Shown here piece after piece: positions 33,907-42,331 of a DNA stretch of 64,000 nt. A program made the translations under genes and the position numbers. The notes beneath the pieces were generated by a model. That model was not told where the DNA came from. It saw nothing but the letters and a program-made list of their open reading frames with translations, and did not search any database. The stretch is from Nonomuraea rubra. GTDB lineage: Bacteria; Actinomycetota; Actinomycetes; Streptosporangiales; Streptosporangiaceae. The DNA lies in the NCBI RefSeq assembly GCF_014207985.1, contig NZ_JACHMI010000001.1:1905001-1969000 (forward strand). The letters run 5' to 3'. The first letter of the stretch is position 1, and every line of letters begins with the position of its first letter.

Positions 33907-35199
33907 TCAGCCGCCGAGCGGCCGCCCCAGCGCGAACGCGGCTTCCAGCACCAGCCGGGCCGTTTCCCGGGCCGCCTGGTGGGCCACCTCCGGCAGCACC
34001 GAGACGTAGGTATCGGCGGTCAGCACGATGCTGGCATGCCCCAGCATTGCCTGCACCACCTTCAGGTCGGTGTGCGCGGCCAGGGCCAGCGTGGCGGCGC
34101 CATGCCGCAGGTCGTGCAGCCGGATCGGCGGTTGCCCGGAGGCCGCCACCAGCCGGCGGAATCGGCCGGTGAGGTAGTCCGGCCGCAGCGGCGCACCCGT
34201 CGCGGTGGTGAACACGTATCCCGAGTTCTGCCAGCGGGTGCCCGCCGTCGCGCTCAGCTTCTCTTGCCGCTCGCGGTGTCGGGTCAGCACCCGTACGGTC
34301 TGCGCGTCCAAGGCGACCACTCGGCAGCTGGTGGCGCTCTTCGGCGGACCGACCACGACCTGGCCGTCGGCGTGCACTCGCTGCTGCGTCACTGTCAGCT
34401 CGGCGGCCTGCAGGTCGACGTCCGTCCAGCGTAGCCCGGCCAGCTCGCCGCGGCGTAGTCCGCGCAGAGCGGCCAGCCACCAGGCGGCGTACAGGTGATC
34501 CTGCGCGACGCTGGCCAGGAAGGCTGCGAGCTGTTGTTCGGTCCAGACCGCCACCGCCGGACGTTCGGCTGTTTGCTGCCAGCGAGCGGTCCGCCCGGCG
34601 GTCCAGACGACCGGATGCGGCCGCCGTGGATGGGGCAGCTCGGCGCCGTTGGCCGGGTTGACCGGGATCAGCCGGGCACGCACCGCGGCGTTCAGCGCGG
34701 TCCGCAAGGTGGCGTGGATCCGCACCATGGTCGCGGGCGACAGATGGCGGCCGGTCGGCGAGGGACGGGACGCCAGCATCGCGAGGAGGCCGTTGACATC
34801 GCGCGAGGTGAGCTGGTGGAGCAGGATCCGTCCCAGCTGCGGGATGAGGTAGAGGCGGATGTGCGTGGCGTAGCCCTGCCGGGTCGACGGACGCAGGGTC
34901 TTCTTGCTGGTGAGCCAGCGTGCCAGCCACTGCCCGAGTGTGCATCCGGCGGCTCCCGCGCCCTCGCGGTCGGCAGCTATCAGGGCACGGCCTGCCGTCT
35001 GCGCTTCCTCGGGGTCGGCGTAACCGCCCTGGCGGACGCGCTGCCGCTGCCCGTCCAGGCCGCGTACTTGCACCGCGAAATACCAGCTGCCGTGATCGTC
35101 ATCCGCCAGCAGACGCGGACACGCCACCCCTCGCTGACGTCCCGTTTCTGCATCCACGCAACCGCATCGCCTGCTGACCTGCACACGAGTCTGTGCCAT
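33907..35199 (-). CDS. Tyrosine recombinase / integrase (intact copy)
   Basis: 430 aa from ATG 35199 (RBS GGAGGTGGGA just upstream). An N-terminal Cys-bearing arm ([20 protein letters not shown]) and AP2-like arm-binding region precede the SAM-like domain ([38 protein letters not shown]). The catalytic domain has Arg in [14 protein letters not shown] (~250), HDLRHG (His362, Arg365), GHASI (His388) and the nucleophile Tyr398 in DTYVSV, so it should be active. It is the integrase type of actinomycete integrative elements that use tRNA genes. The IS256-type insertion immediately upstream has displaced its promoter. Confidence 0.93.
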   Translation of the reverse strand: MAQTRVQVSRRCGCVDAETGRQRGVACPRLLADDDHGSWYFAVQVRGLDGQRQRVRQGGYADPEEAQTAGRALIAADREGAGAAGCTLGQWLARWLTSKKTLRPSTRQGYATHIRLYLIPQLGRILLHQLTSRDVNGLLAMLASRPSPTGRHLSPATMVRIHATLRTALNAAVRARLIPVNPANGAELPHPRRPHPVVWTAGRTARWQQTAERPAVAVWTEQQLAAFLASVAQDHLYAAWWLAALRGLRRGELAGLRWTDVDLQAAELTVTQQRVHADGQVVVGPPKSATSCRVVALDAQTVRVLTRHRERQEKLSATAGTRWQNSGYVFTTATGAPLRPDYLTGRFRRLVAASGQPPIRLHDLRHGAATLALAAHTDLKVVQAMLGHASIVLTADTYVSVLPEVAHQAARETARLVLEAAFALGRPLGG

Positions 35200-36107
35200 C
35201 TGTCCCACCTCCACCCGGTCACGTCCCGTCGAGTGGTGTAGAACCGGCCCTCATCGGCGCGTCGCCTTTAACGACAGAGGGCCATCGCGTGAGTCTCTGT
35301 GTGAAACCGCCAAGTGACACGCAGAGGAGAAGCACACGATGGCCCTGGACCAGTCTGCCCTGTTAGAAGTCCTTTCGGTACTGAAGAACTCCGAGGCGAG
35401 CGAACGTATCCGGCACGCCGCCGAGACCATCTACCAAGCCCTCATCGAGGCCGAGCTGACCGCGGTGATCGGCGCCGCCCCGAACGAGCGCACCCCGACC
35501 CGGGTAGCGCAGCGCAACGGGCACCGCCCCCGCACGCTGACCACCACCGCGGGTGATCTGGAGCTGCAGGTTCCCAAGCTGCGCACCGGCTCGTTCTTCC
35601 CCTCGCTGCTGGAACGCCGCCGCCGCGTGGACCAGGCCTTGTTCGCCGTGGTGATGGAGGCCTACCTGCACGGCGTGTCCACCCGCAAGGTCGACGACCT
35701 GGTCAAAGCCCTCGGCGCCGACACCGGCATCTCCAAGAGCGAGGTCTCACGGATCTGCGCCGACCTGGACGAGGAAGTATCCGCCTTCCGCGACCGCTCG
35801 CTCGCCGAGCAGAGGTTCCCCTACCTGTTCCTGGACGCCACCTACTGCAAGGCGCGAGTGAACCGGCGGGTGGTCTCCCAGGCCGTCATCGTGGCCACCG
35901 GCGTCAGCGCCGACGGCCGCCGCGAAGTCATCGGCTTCGCCGTGGGTGACAGCGAAGACGGCGCCTTCTGGACCGCGTTCCTGCGCTCGCTCAAGGCGCG
36001 CGGCCTGGCCGGAGTGCAGCTGGTCATCTCCGACGCGCACGCCGGCCTGGTCGCCTCCATCGGCGCAGTGCTGCTCGGCGCGGCCTGGCAGAGGTGTCGC
36101 GTGCACT

Positions 36108-38275
36108 GGAGCCGTAAAAAATCAAGGTGTCGATTCTGTGACTGCTGGGTTGTCGTCGTGTGGTGTGAGGGCGTTCAGGAGCGCGTCGGCGCTGGAGTAG
36201 CGGGTTGCGGCTCGGGTGACGGTGTAGTCGGTCTCCTCCAGCAGCGGGCGGACCCAGATCTGCGCGTTTCCGATGGTTCGCCGGCTCACCTGAAACAGCT
36301 CGGCCACGACTTGCCAGGTGCAGACCTTGCGCATGCCAAGGATGACCGCCAGGACGCGCTCGGCGTCGGTGATCTTCTCCTGGAAGATGCCTCCACGAGC
36401 GCTGGCCTGCCGGTCACCGCCGCGCTGGCGATGCTTGCGCTGCTCGGCCTCGGCGGCCTGCCGCAGCGACAGGCGCTCGGTCAGCGCGGCCAGTTCCGGG
36501 CGGCTCATCCCGGTCAGTGCCGGATCGGCGAGCAGCGCCAGCCGGTTCGGCCGTGCCGGGACGGTGTTGCTGTCCAGGAAGTCGCGCAGCGCACCGGCGC
36601 TGGTGAAGCGCAGCACGGTGGGCTTGATCGTGAGTTTGCGGGCGGCCAGGAGCTTGCCGGTCTCGGTGATCGCCTGACCGATCGGCGGCTGGCTGATCTC
36701 GAGCATCTCCGACAGGACGCGCTGGGAGCAGATCTGGCGGAGATAGACAATGGCGATCAGGGTCTTGTCGGCGTCGGTGAGCAGGGGGCGTCCGTGGTTA
36801 GCCTTGGCCTGCCGGCGTGGGCCACCACGGATTTCGAAGTTGCGCTGCTCGGCCAGGGCCGCCTGACCCGGAGCCAGGCATGCGGCCAGCTCGTTCAGCT
36901 CCTGGCGGCTCATCCCAGTCAGCCGGGGATCGGCCAGAGCATGCAGGCTTTCGGACCGGATGCGCGCCTGGTCATCGCATGGGGACAGGGGCGGGTGGCC
37001 GTCTGCCGGGCTGATTGTGTAGTTCCAGGCGCCGCGCTCGGTATGCGGGACGATGGGCAGCATGCTCATCCGCTCGGCCGACACCGACACGCCCAGCGGG
37101 TAGGCGTTGGTGTCCAGTTCGGCCGTGACGGTCAGCCCGGTGTGGGTGCGGGTCGCGGCGATGCTGTTGACCACGACCTCGTGGCTGGTCAGCGGCCTGC
37201 CGCGCCAGTTCATGGTGATGTGCGAGAACAGCCGGTGCTCTATCTTGTTCCACTTGCTGGTGCTCGGCGGGAAGTGGCAGACGGTCACCGTCAGCCCGGT
37301 CTCGGCGGCGAAGCCAGCCAGCTCGGCCTTCCATAACCGGAAGCGATAGCTGTTGGAGCCTCCGCAGTCCGCCGTGATGAGCAGCCGGTTCGCGTTCGGG
37401 TAGTCCAGGCTGCCGCGGCCGCGCCACCAGCGCCGGATCGATTCCACCGCGAACGCCGAGGTGTCGTGGTCGATCCCGACGTTCACCCAGCCCGTGTTGC
37501 GGGCCATGTCGTAGATTCCGTACGGGATCGCGTGCGGCACGTGCGGACCGGTGAAGAAGAAGCTGTGGTCCTCAACCCGGACCGGGTCGCCCTTGGGCCT
37601 CCATTGTCGGCCGGGGTTCGGCAGATCGCCCAGATACTCCTTCTTCTTCGTGTCCACGCTGATCACCGGCTCACCGTCCGCCTGATGAGCCTTGACCTGC
37701 TCGTTGATGTAACGAAATTGCGCGTCCCGGTCCGGATGCTGCTTGCCTTCCAGCGTCTTGGCATTGGCCTGCAAACTGAAGCCTTGGTCCTTCAACAGCC
37801 GGCCCACCGTCGGAGCCGAGACCGGACGGCCCTGCCGGGTCAGTTCCTGGGCCAGATCACGCAGCGACCTGGTAGTCCAGCGCAGCGGCGAGGCCGGATC
37901 CCCGCGCTCATCCGGCTCCACCAGCGCCAGCAGTGCCAGCACCAGATCCGGGTCCTGAGCTTCAGCCGTCTTGCGACCGCCACCACGACGACGGACACGG
38001 CCATCCGGCAGCGGATCCTCACCGGCCTCCAGCTCGAACACGCCGGCACGGACCGTCGTTTCGGACACTCTGGCCACTGCCGCCACCGCCCGCACCCCAC
38101 CATGTCCGAGCAGCCGAGCCTCCTGGCCCATCACCAGACGCCGCTGCCGCTCGTTCAAATGCGGAAACAGCACCCTGAACCGCAAGGAAAGCTGATCGCG
38201 GACTTCGTCCGGTATGCCCATACCAGGCCAACGAGTTCAAGATCGAAAAGCAACGCCTTATTTCTTGACGGCTCC
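36108..38275. mobile_element. ISAzo13-type element nested in the IS256 transposase gene
   Basis: The ends GGAGCCGTAAAAAAT (36108) and, reversed from 38275, GGAGCCGTCAAGAAAT are imperfect inverted repeats. The target ACT occurs at 36105-36107 and again at 38276-38278, a 3-bp duplication. The 2168-bp element has one minus-strand gene that fills almost all of it. Confidence 0.88.
36122..38221 (-). CDS. ISAzo13-family transposase with long C-terminal extension
   Basis: 699 aa. The first ~410 residues match ISAzo13/Rhodopirellula-type transposases: HTH-like AAVARVSETTVRAGVFELEA, then RWTTRSLRDLAQELTRQGRP, GEPVISVDTKKKEYLGDLPN (first Asp), LLITADCGGSNSYRFRLWK (second Asp) and STSKWNKIEHRLFSHITMNW (Glu). 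The remaining ~290 residues are unusual: two related segments (LTDADKTLIAIVYLRQICSQ and ITDAERVLAVILGMRKVCTW, each followed by an HTH-like helix and preceded by LTGMSRQEL / LTGMSRPEL) look like a tandem-duplicated DNA-binding domain. The frame is intact, so the element may be active. Confidence 0.9.
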   Translation of the reverse strand: MGIPDEVRDQLSLRFRVLFPHLNERQRRLVMGQEARLLGHGGVRAVAAVARVSETTVRAGVFELEAGEDPLPDGRVRRRGGGRKTAEAQDPDLVLALLALVEPDERGDPASPLRWTTRSLRDLAQELTRQGRPVSAPTVGRLLKDQGFSLQANAKTLEGKQHPDRDAQFRYINEQVKAHQADGEPVISVDTKKKEYLGDLPNPGRQWRPKGDPVRVEDHSFFFTGPHVPHAIPYGIYDMARNTGWVNVGIDHDTSAFAVESIRRWWRGRGSLDYPNANRLLITADCGGSNSYRFRLWKAELAGFAAETGLTVTVCHFPPSTSKWNKIEHRLFSHITMNWRGRPLTSHEVVVNSIAATRTHTGLTVTAELDTNAYPLGVSVSAERMSMLPIVPHTERGAWNYTISPADGHPPLSPCDDQARIRSESLHALADPRLTGMSRQELNELAACLAPGQAALAEQRNFEIRGGPRRQAKANHGRPLLTDADKTLIAIVYLRQICSQRVLSEMLEISQPPIGQAITETGKLLAARKLTIKPTVLRFTSAGALRDFLDSNTVPARPNRLALLADPALTGMSRPELAALTERLSLRQAAEAEQRKHRQRGGDRQASARGGIFQEKITDAERVLAVILGMRKVCTWQVVAELFQVSRRTIGNAQIWVRPLLEETDYTVTRAATRYSSADALLNALTPHDDNPAVTESTP

Positions 38276-38799
38276 ACTTCCTGCGAAATGTCCTGGCGAC
38301 CGTCCCGAAGGGGTCGGCCGAGATGGTCGCCGCCGCCATCCGCACCATCTTCGCCCAGCCCACCCCGGACATGGTGCGCGACCAACTCGGCGTGATCGCG
38401 GGCATGCTCGGCCGCCAGTTCCCCAAGGTGCAGGCGATGCTGCACGAGGCCGCCGACGACATTCTGGCCTTCGCCGCGTTCCCGCCCGGGCACTGGAAGA
38501 AGATCTGGTCGACCAACCCTCTCGAACGGCTGAATAAAGAGATCAAACGCCGCACCGACGTCGTCGGCGTCTTCCCCAACCCAGAAGCGCTGCTCCGCCT
38601 GGCCGGTGCGGTGCTGGTCGAAGCCCACGACGAATGGCAAGTCGCCGACCGTCGCTACTTGTCGGAAAGCTCCATGGCCCTGCTCACCCCACCCACCACC
38701 AATCCACAGGGGGTGGCGCACACCGAACTCATGACGGCATAGTCGAACCAGCAGAGCCTCACGCGAGAACCGAACTACACCACTCCGCGGGACATGACC

Positions 38800-39527
38800 C
38801 TCCACCCTTCACGGTGGGCGACGACAGATGTGCCAGCTAGGGCTTGCATTGGATCGGGCGATGACCTGAGGTCAAGTGTTGGGAGTGCGGGGGAACTCAG
38901 AGTGAGCCAGGTCAGCTCGCCGTACAGATCCACAGCCTGCTGACAGACATTAGGCGTTCTGGCGCTGGAGGGTGTTGCGCAGGCGCTTCGCCCGGGTGAG
39001 ATGGAGCGCGGCTCGTCGTGCCGAATTTTGAGTGGTGGCCAGGCGGTGGGCAGACTTCGATGGCCTCCAGAATGACGGGTTCGATGTTGGGCAGGGCGGT
39101 CAGGGCTCAGCGCTACCGGCGTTTCAGCATGAGCGGGAGGTGGGCACCTCAGCCAACAGACGCTGGGTGACGGCGTCCACTATAGGAAAGATCACGGAAC
39201 ATGGTCCCAGGTGGTCCGGACCAGCCATGCGGCGCCCCAGAGCCCTTCCTTCCACGGGGCGAAAGGCTCTGCGTTTGCTGTACTCGAGTTCTTGAGCCCC
39301 ACAACGTCCTAGGACAGATCAGCGCGTACCAGCACCGTAAGCAGGCCGAACAAGACCTTCACCCGCCGGTAGACAAGCGACAGCAATGCCTGACGATGGT
39401 CGCGGCCGCCGCTCTGATCGCACAGCAAACCCCAGATCGCAGCGCGAAACCGTGCTCTCGAGCAGAACAAGCGTCGCAAATCCCAACGATGTAGATCTTT
39501 GGTGGCTCAGTTAGTACAATTCCGCCT
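38800..39527. other. 728-bp region without a confident gene
   Basis: The first ~90 bp continue the integrase module (homologous to about 53150-53240). The rest has short ORFs lacking RBS or domain signals. The immediate upstream of 39528 is AT-rich and may hold the promoter of the next gene. Confidence 0.4.
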
Positions 39528-40685
39528 GTGAACTTGCAGGCGCAGATTGAGCTCATTACCAACCCGCAGGACTTTGTCCGGCTGTGTAATGCGGTTCTGC
39601 AGGCAGAACATGGGGACGACTTCCTTCCGATTGATGATGACCGGGCCGATAGGGGAAACGACGGCTTCTTGAAGTCCGAGCGGAGAATGTTTGCTGCACA
39701 CTGTTTCAAGCGAGCGCAGAACCGCAGCATTGACGCCGAGATCAGGACGAAGATGGCTGGCGACCTGAAGAAGGCGATCCAGCTCAAGCAAGATCGGGCT
39801 TGGGATATAAACCGCTGGACCTTCCTTTCGAACTATCCCATGCCGGAACATATCGCCGCCAGTATGGTGCAAGCTGGTAATGCCGCTGGTATTGAAGTCA
39901 GTTGGCGAGGGCCGGAGTATTTTGCGGATAGACTTCAGCGATTCAAGGGCTTGCGAGAGCTCTTCCCGAATCTCATGGCTAACGAGGTCGCCGAGAAGCT
40001 TGACGATGTCATGAGGCGCTTGGATTCACTCGCCCCGCAGAAGCCGCTGGCAATAAACTGGGTGCCCAGAAACCCGGATGAGCAGCGGGCACTGATCGAG
40101 CAGATGCCACGCGCCTGGGAATACCTACTCTTCGCCGGTGTGCTCTTGCAAGGGCGTGTCGCTCTAGATCTAAGGTGGCGCGACTATCAGAATGGTTATG
40201 GGCGCCGGACTGGCAGGTATCTAGACCGACCGTCATCTCTGGCCCAGCTTGAGGGGGTGTTAAATGACGGACTTCTGATAGCGAAAGGACTAAATGCAAT
40301 CTTTGCGTCCGACATAAATGTCCGCGCCTTTGGGTCGCCGGGATTCGCTGGTGATGTCGGTACCATCGTGCAATTCGCTGGCCGCATAGTCTCCACTTGC
40401 GAAGACCTTCTCAATCTTGCAAGTGAGGTTCGAGGAACGGTCTATGCGGACGAGTTTCGTCAGGCCGCGGATATGTTATCGGCGATCCTTGGGCAACCCA
40501 TAGGTCAAATTCTTTTCTTCATGGATCGAGTCATCCGGGAATTTGGAAATATTCCCGCGTGGCTTGCGACGCCCAACCCGCCGCCGCGGCATATCGAGAT
40601 CACTTTAGAAATATCTGTAGACGAACGCAGATTGAAGGCGTTCACCAAGGAGGTTGCTCGAGTGCGCAGGCGGTTGAGAATCTAG
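39528..40685 (+). CDS. Putative defence protein with Mrr/PD-(D/E)XK-like N-terminus
   Basis: 385 aa from GTG. The N-terminal ~130 residues read FVRLCNAVLQAEHGDDFLPI, then RADRGNDGFLKSERRMFAAH and CFKRAQ. The spacing of GND-G to HCFKR resembles the D...(E/Q)xK active site of Mrr-like restriction nucleases, with Cys-Phe-Lys where QxK is usual. WTFLSNYPMPEHIAASMVQA and GIEVSWRGPEYFADRLQ follow. The C-terminal ~220 residues are helical with a final beta segment (RHIEITLEISVDERRLKAFT) and are not recognised. The gene is clearly AT-richer than its neighbours (codons such as ATA, TTT, AGA), pointing to recent acquisition. It lies beside the Wadjet operon, so a defence role is plausible but inferred. 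Confidence 0.7.
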   Translation: MNLQAQIELITNPQDFVRLCNAVLQAEHGDDFLPIDDDRADRGNDGFLKSERRMFAAHCFKRAQNRSIDAEIRTKMAGDLKKAIQLKQDRAWDINRWTFLSNYPMPEHIAASMVQAGNAAGIEVSWRGPEYFADRLQRFKGLRELFPNLMANEVAEKLDDVMRRLDSLAPQKPLAINWVPRNPDEQRALIEQMPRAWEYLLFAGVLLQGRVALDLRWRDYQNGYGRRTGRYLDRPSSLAQLEGVLNDGLLIAKGLNAIFASDINVRAFGSPGFAGDVGTIVQFAGRIVSTCEDLLNLASEVRGTVYADEFRQAADMLSAILGQPIGQILFFMDRVIREFGNIPAWLATPNPPPRHIEITLEISVDERRLKAFTKEVARVRRRLRI

Positions 40686-40779
40686 GCGACCTGGCAAGAG
40701 TCTTCGAGTTCGTGGAGATCGCCAGGTATGGCTATGTCGTGGACGAATAGGCATGCTCCGGAGGCGTGGAACACTGGCC

Positions 40780-41020
40780 GCGGGCCGACCACGACCTGGC
40801 CGTCGGCGTGCACCCGCTGCTGTGGCACCGTCACCTCCGCCGCCCGTAGGTCGATGTCCGTCCAGCACAGTCCGCCCGGCTCGCCCCGCTGCAGATGGCG
40901 CAGCGCAGCCAACCACCAAGCGGCGTACAGGCGGTTCTGCGCGATGCTGGCCAGGAAGGTCGCGAGCTGCTGTTCGGTCCAGACCGCCACCGTCGGGCGC
41001 TCTCCCGATGACCGCCCGAA
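40780..41020 (-). pseudogene. Internal fragment of the same integrase type (third copy)
   Basis: The minus strand encodes [20 protein letters not shown], then [20 protein letters not shown] and EPGGLCWTDIDLRAAEVTVP, then [14 protein letters not shown]. This matches residues ~212-286 of the intact integrase at 33907-35199 with substitutions (the Arg I region is LQRGEPGGL). Neither end of the gene is present. It has replaced the rest of the small ORF that starts at 41099. Confidence 0.85.
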
Positions 41021-41099
41021 TGGTTTCACTGCGGGTACGAAACTCGTCAACCACAGGTCGGAGCTGTCGTAGTTGCTCTTGACGCGGTGCAGCGCTCAT
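40992..41099 (-). pseudogene. Truncated fifth ORF coupled to jetD
   Basis: An ATG at 41099 overlaps the jetD stop (ATGA), the same junction used by the other genes of the operon. The reading frame MSAAPRQEQLRQLRPVVDEF followed by RTRSETIRAVIGRAPD looks native for ~36 codons and then runs out of frame into integrase-derived DNA. I read it as the start of a fifth operon gene cut off by the integrase fragment. Its identity is unknown. Confidence 0.5.
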
Positions 41100-42331
41100 G
41101 TCGGTTCCGATCTCATGGGCGACTCCTGGTCGGTCAAGATGCGCCGGAGAACGGCGTCGTGTTCCTGGAAGAGGACGTACTCGGGCAGTCCATGTGCTGC
41201 TTTTAACGTCGGATCAGTGTGAGGGCCGAATGGCACCGCGGAGGGTGCCGATCCGACCTCGGCGATGATCTCCGCGTCCATCGCTACGAGTTCGGCGCCG
41301 TAATGCTGAGCAATGTAGTTGGCGACCTGAAAGCCGTCGGTATCGAGGTCACCCGCGTACCGCAGGGCGATGTTCTGGTCGAAGGCGAGCTGGAGCAGGG
41401 CGTGATCGACGCCCCTTAGATGGCCGCTGGTACAGACGAGGGGAAGGTCGCTGTCCAAGGCCATGGCCGCTTCGAGAACGGACGGATTCTCGACGACGGT
41501 CAGTGTTTGTTGGGCCAAGATGGGTGGGTGCAGGACGAGATCGAGGAGGGTTACCGCCACCGGCGTCGTCGCCTCCCGAAGCCGCCGGTCCATGACGCCG
41601 TCTCCGACGACCTTGACCCGGTACAGGAGAACTGTGGCCGATAGCCGGTCCGCGACGATGCCGACGTTCGAGAGCAGGGTGCGGACAAGATCGGGCCGGC
41701 CGGGTTCTGGCTGCCCGGCGAATTCGGCGACGGCAGAGACGAGTCGTGCGCCGTTGGGGGTGTTCAGGTCGAAGTAGTGGGGGTCGCCGGCGCTGTCGTG
41801 GGCGAGTTTGGGCAGGCTGACGGGAGGCCGGACGGGAAGTTGCTTGATGACTTCGGCCAGGGCAGTGATCAGTCGGCGGAGCGCGGGTTCGTCGTCGCTG
41901 ACCCCGGCTGAGCGCATGCGCGCGACCAAGCGTGGTAGCTGGGGGAGTTGGTCGGTAGCGTACGCCCAGAGGTCCTCGCGCAGCGTTGCCGCATCCCTGC
42001 GGGCGGCCGCTCGGTTCACGATCTGCTTACCGGTGGCCTTCTCTACGAGAGGGATCAGCTCGTGCGGAGAGATCTCGAGCACCGACAGCAGTTCCCGGAT
42101 GGGGACGTGCGCGATTGTGCCCGTCATGGCCACGGCTGATCGGCTGCGGCGGCGCCGGGTAGTGGTGTCCAACCAGGACCGCAGTTCGGCGATCGCGGAC
42201 GGCGGAAGATCGCGCACCTTGAGCGTGGCGATGGCATCGCTTTCGTCTCCCGAGCACAGGCGGTCGTGGAGGGCGGCCCACAGCGGGGCGAAGTCGGGAT
42301 CGTCCACGATCAGGTCGAGGCCGTGGCTCAT
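41096..42331 (-). CDS. jetD: Wadjet JetD: DUF2399/Toprim nuclease subunit
   Basis: 411 aa from ATG 42331 (ATGA overlap with jetC). The C-terminal Toprim-like domain shows TVVENPSVLEAAM (catalytic Glu), LVCTSGHLRGVDHALLQLAF and RYAGDLDTDGFQVANYI (Asp-x-Asp at ~329-331), the DUF2399 signature. The N-terminal part (ATLKVRDLPPSAIAELRSWL and following) matches TIGR02679. In Wadjet, JetD is the topoisomerase-VI-like nuclease that cleaves the circular DNA extruded by JetABC. All key acidic residues seem present. It is the last complete gene of the operon. Confidence 0.9.
   Translation of the reverse strand: MSHGLDLIVDDPDFAPLWAALHDRLCSGDESDAIATLKVRDLPPSAIAELRSWLDTTTRRRRSRSAVAMTGTIAHVPIRELLSVLEISPHELIPLVEKATGKQIVNRAAARRDAATLREDLWAYATDQLPQLPRLVARMRSAGVSDDEPALRRLITALAEVIKQLPVRPPVSLPKLAHDSAGDPHYFDLNTPNGARLVSAVAEFAGQPEPGRPDLVRTLLSNVGIVADRLSATVLLYRVKVVGDGVMDRRLREATTPVAVTLLDLVLHPPILAQQTLTVVENPSVLEAAMALDSDLPLVCTSGHLRGVDHALLQLAFDQNIALRYAGDLDTDGFQVANYIAQHYGAELVAMDAEIIAEVGSAPSAVPFGPHTDPTLKAAHGLPEYVLFQEHDAVLRRILTDQESPMRSEPT

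Larger units (their letters stand above)
35339..38742 (+). pseudogene. IS256-family (mutator) transposase, split by an insertion
   Basis: The first part (35339-36107) encodes MALDQSALLEVLSVLKNSEA through the DDE Asp in YLFLDATYCKARVN and second Asp in LVISDAHAGL, to WQRCRVH. The second part (38279-38742) continues FLRNVLATVPKG, WSTNPLERLNKEIKRRTDVV and GVFPN, including the Glu. Excising 36108-38275 plus one ACT copy gives a continuous 1233-nt frame of 410 aa, normal for the family. So only the insertion has inactivated it. Confidence 0.93.
35217..38799. mobile_element. IS256-family element, itself interrupted by an ISAzo13-type element
   Basis: The ends GGTCACGTCCCGTCGAGTGG (35217) and, reversed from 38799, GGTCATGTCCCGCGGAGTGG are inverted repeats. 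Both flanks carry CTCCACCC (35209-35216 and 38800-38807), the 8-bp duplication expected of IS256. Removing the element rejoins sequence that matches the second integrase module (around 53140-53170). The left duplication overlaps the RBS region of the integrase gene. Confidence 0.92.

Noticed and set aside
33878..34945. Upstream extension of the transposase ORF and long frames opposite the integrase
   Set aside because: The extension overlaps the intact integrase gene in another frame and crosses the IS terminal repeat; it is a frame shadow.
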